This document shows, one piece after another, positions 6,827 to 11,892 of a stretch of DNA of 11,892 bases (position 1 is the first letter of the stretch; each line of letters starts with the position of its first letter). A program made the position numbers and the translations under genes. The notes under the pieces are model-generated. The model saw only the letters and a list, made by a program, of their open reading frames with translations. It searched no databases and had not been told where the DNA came from. The DNA comes from an uncultured Lachnospiraceae bacterium (GTDB lineage Bacteria > Bacillota > Clostridia > Lachnospirales > Lachnospiraceae). The stretch covers positions 1 to 11,892 of the forward strand of contig CADBTX010000236.1 of assembly GCA_902797705.1 (NCBI GenBank), read 5' to 3'.

Positions 6827-7384
6827 GATACGGCGGGCGGCAGAGCCTCTGGATATCCCATTATCCATTGCCATTTTTCCTATGAGCCTGTGGGCATCAT
6901 CCTCTGTCATGTGATCTCTTTCCACAAGCAAAAACTTGGCCTTGCTTACGAGCCTCATTTCCTCCAGCTTTTCCTCCAGCGCCCGGTTTTTCTTTTCCAG
7001 TTCGTGAATCCTGTTCTGGGAGGCGAGAAGGAACCTTACAGCACGGTCGAACCTGTGGCGCGGCAGGGGTTTCGGGAGCACAAGTATCCCGCGCTCCGTC
7101 ACCCTTTCAAGCACATTTTCATAGGAATCCTGCGGAGTGATGATCAGCACGGAAGCACTGCACTTCTGCACCGTATCCATGGCAAAGCCCTCGCCTGCTT
7201 CATCCGGAAGAGGTGAATTGATGATAACGATATCATAATACCTTTCAAGGATGCAGCGACGGCCAACAGCCGCACTTTTCCTGAGATCGATACTAAAACC
7301 CGAAAGGGATCTCTTCACGATCTGGTCAAACTGCGGCGATGCAGACACTATCAATATGGAATGAAATGTGTCATCCCTGGGCAT
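6809..7384 (-). CDS. ANTAR-domain RNA-binding response-regulator-like protein (NitR-like), pseudo-receiver
   Basis: A 191-residue protein with a receiver-like domain (about 8-110), a coiled-coil linker (about 118-138) and a C-terminal ANTAR domain (about 139-184: KAKFLLVERDHMTEDDAHRL, then the conserved KMAM and AARRIL). ANTAR proteins bind paired hairpins in nascent RNA and prevent termination. The receiver lacks the acidic pocket (ILIVSASP at 10-17 where ILIVDDD is usual) and the phospho-acceptor: the Asp is Asn56 in YDIVIINSPLPDEAG. Thr83 and Lys105 remain. It is therefore unlikely to be switched by a histidine kinase. The ATG at 7384 has AAGGA eight bases upstream and is 11 bases after the glutamine-synthetase-like gene. 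The arrangement resembles the glnA-nitR pair reported in Clostridium saccharobutylicum. The stop codon falls in the 28-bp repeat array. I found no ANTAR-type double hairpin target in the window. Confidence 0.88.
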   Translation of the reverse strand: MPRDDTFHSILIVSASPQFDQIVKRSLSGFSIDLRKSAAVGRRCILERYYDIVIINSPLPDEAGEGFAMDTVQKCSASVLIITPQDSYENVLERVTERGILVLPKPLPRHRFDRAVRFLLASQNRIHELEKKNRALEEKLEEMRLVSKAKFLLVERDHMTEDDAHRLIGKMAMDNGISRGSAARRILEDAD

Positions 7385-7395
7385 AGACTCTTTCC

Positions 7396-8571
7396 TTAAA
7401 CTCCTGTATAGACCTTAATGATGCCTTCGGGAACAATGCTCTTCACAAAGTCACTCTTTGCGGCGAGTCCCGCTGCCTCACGGCGTGAACCCGGAAGGAG
7501 CAGCGCTTCATTTGCCATTTCCTCCGGAAGTTCCGTCCTGTTTTTGATACCCTGAAGCCCGGCATGGATGAGCAGGGCATAAACCAGATAGGGATTTCCC
7601 GAAGCATCCGGGGATCTTAATTCCACCCTGGTCCTTCCCTTGTAGGTCTCTATATACATCATCTCCGACTCACCGGCGCTGGACCAGTTTACCTTATCGG
7701 GAGCCGTATTATTTCCAAGCCTTGCATAGGAGCCGTCCGTAGGATTCAGGAAGATGGTGATATCCCTGATCTTTTCTATTATGCCTGCGGCGGCGTATTT
7801 TATCACGTCTTCTCCCTTCTTACTGTCCGCATAGATCATGATATGGTAACCGTTTCCCGGCTGGTCCGGAAGGGGCATGGGAGAAAAATCCGCCGCCAGA
7901 CCGTAGATATCCGCGATGGTGCTTACGACCATCTTGAAGGTGGTCATCTGATCCGCAGCCTTTAAGGGACGGGCATAATGAAAGTCTATCTCATTCTGTC
8001 CGGGGCCTCTTTCATGATGTGACCTCTCGGGAATAAGCCCCATCCTCTCTATGGTAAGAGAGATCTCCCTCCTTACGTTCTCACACTTATCGAGAGGGGC
8101 GATATCCATGTACCCTGCCTTGTCATAGGGTATCCTGGTGGGGTTTCCGTCATCATCCTTCATAAAGAGATAGAACTCGGTCTCGGTTCCGAAGCGGAAT
8201 TCGATCCCCTCTTCTTCGGCATCCTTAACCGCCTTCCTTAAGATCGCTCTGGTATCGCTCTCATAAGTTCTGCCCTCGGGATCAAAGAGATCGCAGAACA
8301 TCCTTATGACCCTTCCGCTGTCAGGCCTCCAGGGCAGTATGGCCATGGTGTCCGGATCCGGTTTCAGATACAGGGAGGCGTAAGGACAGTCCTCAAAGCC
8401 CGGGATCACCTTCGGATTAATGGGTGCCCCGTCAGTGAAGGCCTTTTTTACTTCACCCGGCATGACTGAGATATTTTTCTGCACTCCGTAGGCGTCACGA
8501 AAGGCAAGACGTATAAATTTCACGTCTTCCTCTTCTATAAACTTCATTACTTCATCAACGGAATAATTCAT
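7396..8571 (-). CDS. Short, divergent glutamine-synthetase-family protein
   Basis: At 391 residues this is shorter than GSI-type glutamine synthetase (about 440-470). The beta-grasp domain (FIRLAFRDAYGVQKN) and catalytic domain are clear: FGTETEFYLF (Glu130, Glu132), SHHERGPGQNEIDFHYARPL (Glu187, Glu194), PGNGYHIMI (His243), NPTDGSYARL (Arg284) and RVELRSPDASGNPYL (Glu317, Arg319). By eye, three residues needed in enterobacterial GS are changed: Glu327 to Thr289 (NNTAP for GYEAP), Arg339 to Glu301 and Arg344 to Tyr306 (the NRSxxIRIP stretch is lost). About 11 residues before Arg284 and nearly 40 at the C-terminus are missing. It may have another substrate, or sense glutamine or ATP rather than make glutamine. 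The ATG at 8571 lies 3 bases after pyrG, with its AGGA inside the pyrG end, so translation is probably coupled. No symbol is given because glnA activity is doubtful. Confidence 0.85.
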   Translation of the reverse strand: MNYSVDEVMKFIEEEDVKFIRLAFRDAYGVQKNISVMPGEVKKAFTDGAPINPKVIPGFEDCPYASLYLKPDPDTMAILPWRPDSGRVIRMFCDLFDPEGRTYESDTRAILRKAVKDAEEEGIEFRFGTETEFYLFMKDDDGNPTRIPYDKAGYMDIAPLDKCENVRREISLTIERMGLIPERSHHERGPGQNEIDFHYARPLKAADQMTTFKMVVSTIADIYGLAADFSPMPLPDQPGNGYHIMIYADSKKGEDVIKYAAAGIIEKIRDITIFLNPTDGSYARLGNNTAPDKVNWSSAGESEMMYIETYKGRTRVELRSPDASGNPYLVYALLIHAGLQGIKNRTELPEEMANEALLLPGSRREAAGLAAKSDFVKSIVPEGIIKVYTGV

Positions 8572-8574
8572 CTC

Positions 8575-11419
<2,845 letters not shown>

Positions 11420-11421
11420 CT

Positions 11422-11892
11422 TTATTTCCTTCCTTTCCTTAGCTTATCCCAGTCTATTTCTCCCTCAAACACGGTTTCCGCGGGACCGGTCATATACACG
11501 TGGTTATCATCCTCATTCCACTCTATGTCCAGATCACCGCCCCGGAGCCGCACCCTGACACGCCTGTCAGTGTATTTATTTATGACGGAAGCCACCACGC
11601 TGGCGCAGGCCCCTGTGCCGCAGGCGAGAGTTTCCCCGCTGCCCCTTTCCCAGACACGCATCTTTATGGTATTTCTGTCGATCACTTTAATGAACTCTGT
11701 ATTTACTCCCTCCGGGAAAATAGAGAGATGCTCATATTCCGGGCCGGTCTTTTCCAGATCAAGACTGTAAGGGTCATCCACATATATGACCGCATGGGGA
11801 TTTCCCATGGATACCGAGGTTATACTGACGGTTTTTCCCTTTACATCCACAAGAGCGTCAATAAGATCTTCATCCGGGACCGGTTCTCCCAT
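11422..11892 (-). CDS. dapF: Diaminopimelate epimerase, C-terminal part (start outside the window)
   Basis: The last 156 codons of dapF; the frame stays open at the right edge. The enzyme converts LL- to meso-diaminopimelate. The MGEPVP at the edge fits the internal VDMGEP-like segment of the family, so the Met at the window end is not the start. Visible features are [43 protein letters not shown] with the second catalytic Cys, and [14 protein letters not shown]. The N-terminal half and its first catalytic Cys are not in view. The stop lies 2 bases before dapL. The Lys/Arg-rich tail (DKLRKGRK) overlaps the dapL ribosome binding site. Confidence 0.97.
   Translation of the reverse strand: MGEPVPDEDLIDALVDVKGKTVSITSVSMGNPHAVIYVDDPYSLDLEKTGPEYEHLSIFPEGVNTEFIKVIDRNTIKMRVWERGSGETLACGTGACASVVASVINKYTDRRVRVRLRGGDLDIEWNEDDNHVYMTGPAETVFEGEIDWDKLRKGRK

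Noticed and set aside
6615..7216. Plus-strand frames across the tandem repeat that translate to repeating Cys/Trp-rich peptides
   Set aside because: The periodicity comes from the 28-bp DNA repeat shifting frames. They run antisense to the ANTAR gene with no plausible start signal.

Overview
The window reads as a chromosomal segment of a low-to-mid GC Firmicute in the class Clostridia, probably a Lachnospiraceae relative. The evidence is an LL-diaminopimelate aminotransferase (dapL) beside dapF, a glutamine-synthetase-family gene followed by a clostridial-type ANTAR regulator, a YerC/YecD TrpR-like regulator, a DUF1836 protein and a PcrA helicase, all with strong GGAGG-like ribosome binding sites. 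Almost everything is on the minus strand. I see no phage, transposon, CRISPR, rRNA or tRNA. The genus is not resolved.

Reading along the minus strand from the right edge: (1) 11892-6809 is a tight gene string, dapF (cut by the window edge), dapL, pyrG, a short glutamine-synthetase-like gene and an ANTAR regulator, with gaps of 2, 28, 3 and 11 bases. It joins lysine/peptidoglycan precursor synthesis, CTP synthesis (which uses glutamine) and nitrogen signalling. (2) Four 28-bp tandem copies (6715-6826) start inside the last codons of the ANTAR gene and run past its stop. Right after them is a strong promoter (6682-6709) that should drive a second string: a membrane-anchored LytM/M23-like protein without zinc ligands, an M18 aminopeptidase and yerC. 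(3) yerC meets the only plus-strand gene, a DUF1836 putative regulator, tail to tail with a 27-bp coding overlap. (4) Divergent from the DUF1836 gene, pcrA leads a third minus-strand string with a GT2 glycosyltransferase and the start of a polytopic membrane protein that leaves the window at base 1.

The most interesting part is the pair at 6809-8571. The glutamine-synthetase-like protein keeps the fold signatures and metal-binding glutamates. By eye, however, it has lost residues equivalent to enterobacterial GS Glu327, Arg339 and Arg344 and is about 50-75 residues short. The regulator encoded directly downstream has a receiver domain without the phospho-accepting Asp and an RNA-binding ANTAR domain. 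The simplest speculative reading is a non-phosphorylated nitrogen or nucleotide sensor pair in which the GS-like protein or its ligand, not a histidine kinase, controls an antiterminator. Everything else looks like housekeeping.
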